Positions 63,872 to 64,000 of a stretch of DNA of 64,000 nucleotides are shown one piece after another. This DNA is from an uncultured Pseudoruegeria sp. (GTDB lineage Bacteria; Pseudomonadota; Alphaproteobacteria; Rhodobacterales; Rhodobacteraceae). The position numbers were made by a program, and so were the translations under genes. The notes beneath the pieces were generated by a model. That model ran no database searches. It saw only the letters and a list, made by a program, of their open reading frames with translations, and was not told where the DNA came from. The stretch's first letter is position 1; each line of letters begins with the position of its first letter. The DNA is taken from positions 1 through 64,000 of the forward strand of contig CANMJD010000001.1 of assembly GCA_947498155.1 (NCBI GenBank), read 5' to 3'.

Positions 63872-64000
63872 ATGACGGAAAGCACACAAGCAGCAGATAA
63901 GACGACAGCGGCGGTGATCGCGGGCTGTTGTGTGGCTTTTGTCGGATTTGGATTCTCGGCCACATTCGGGGTGTTTTTGCGCCCGATGTCCGAGGCATTG
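63872..64000 (+). CDS. MFS transporter, N-terminal part (cut by window end)
   Basis: 43 codons are visible before the window ends. MTESTQAADKTTAAVIAGCC, followed by VAFVGFGFSATFGVFLRPMS, shows the first transmembrane helix and the start of an MFS permease of the monocarboxylate or oxalate/formate type. GGGGCGAGG lies upstream of the ATG. Substrate and full length cannot be told. It is divergent from cysK. Confidence 0.6.
   Translation, partial: MTESTQAADKTTAAVIAGCCVAFVGFGFSATFGVFLRPMSEAL

Noticed and set aside
1-64000. Mobile elements, prophage or CRISPR
   Set aside because: No transposase, integrase, phage structural gene, terminal inverted repeat pair or regularly spaced repeat array was seen on either strand.

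Overview
This window is a stretch of core chromosome from an alphaproteobacterium, almost certainly family Rhodobacteraceae (Roseobacter group). The evidence is a HemA-type 5-aminolevulinate synthase, Hint-domain secreted proteins, a RodZ-like/ispG pair, DUF4167 and DUF1127-like proteins, an alphaproteobacterial LexA box (GTTC-N7-GTTC) upstream of uvrA, and the gene order lptF-lptG-lptD-surA-pdxA-rsmA divergent from pepA-holC. No insertion sequence, prophage, integrase, CRISPR array or plasmid function was seen. Coding density is high and the genes look native.

Layout. 1-190: two identical tRNA-Asp genes, the first cut by the window edge. 0.4-4.0 kb: two secreted Hint-domain proteins on the minus strand, with cspA and an acyl-CoA thioesterase on the plus strand between them. 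4.1-10.1 kb: an M20 dipeptidase, a small secreted protein, hemA, a RodZ-like HTH/membrane protein and ispG. 10.2-18.9 kb: a DsbA-like oxidoreductase with an M48 protease (minus), then an aminotransferase, a cell-wall amidase, PBP1A and release factor 2 (plus). 19-24 kb: a DUF2189 membrane protein, a LysR regulator, bactofilin with an M23 peptidase, a DUF455 ferritin-like protein and a Bcp peroxiredoxin. 24.2-35.5 kb: a large AsmA/YhdP-like protein, queA, an MFS permease, DUF924, lipoamide dehydrogenase, uvrA and a VOC protein.

35.5-42.4 kb holds a distal valine-degradation cluster: mmsA, a YbdK-like ligase, an acyl-CoA dehydrogenase, 3-hydroxyisobutyryl-CoA hydrolase and mmsB. A LysR gene lies divergent from mmsA. 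42.4-48.5 kb holds a CBS protein, coaD and a central-carbon block (transketolase, two GAPDH paralogues). Two very small proteins (52 and 47 residues) sit next to the gap genes. Five copies of a palindrome resembling TGTTAGCGCTAACA are confined to this block and suggest control by one LacI-type regulator, probably CceR.

48.7-64 kb: zapA with a coiled-coil partner, DUF1499, a small secreted protein, prfA-prmC, DUF4167, the LPS-transport/SurA/PdxA/RsmA operon, pepA-holC, cysK and the start of an MFS gene. prfA, prfB and prmC (the methylase of both release factors) are all present.

I did not find a clearly new multigene system. The best leads are: the densely packed operator region in front of the 52-residue DUF1127-like gene; the shared operator set around the gap genes, with two GAPDH paralogues that differ at the NAD/NADP determinant; the 47-residue membrane protein between them; an orphan plus-strand terminator in the intergenic region near 22.8 kb; and a terminator-like hairpin in the cspA leader.
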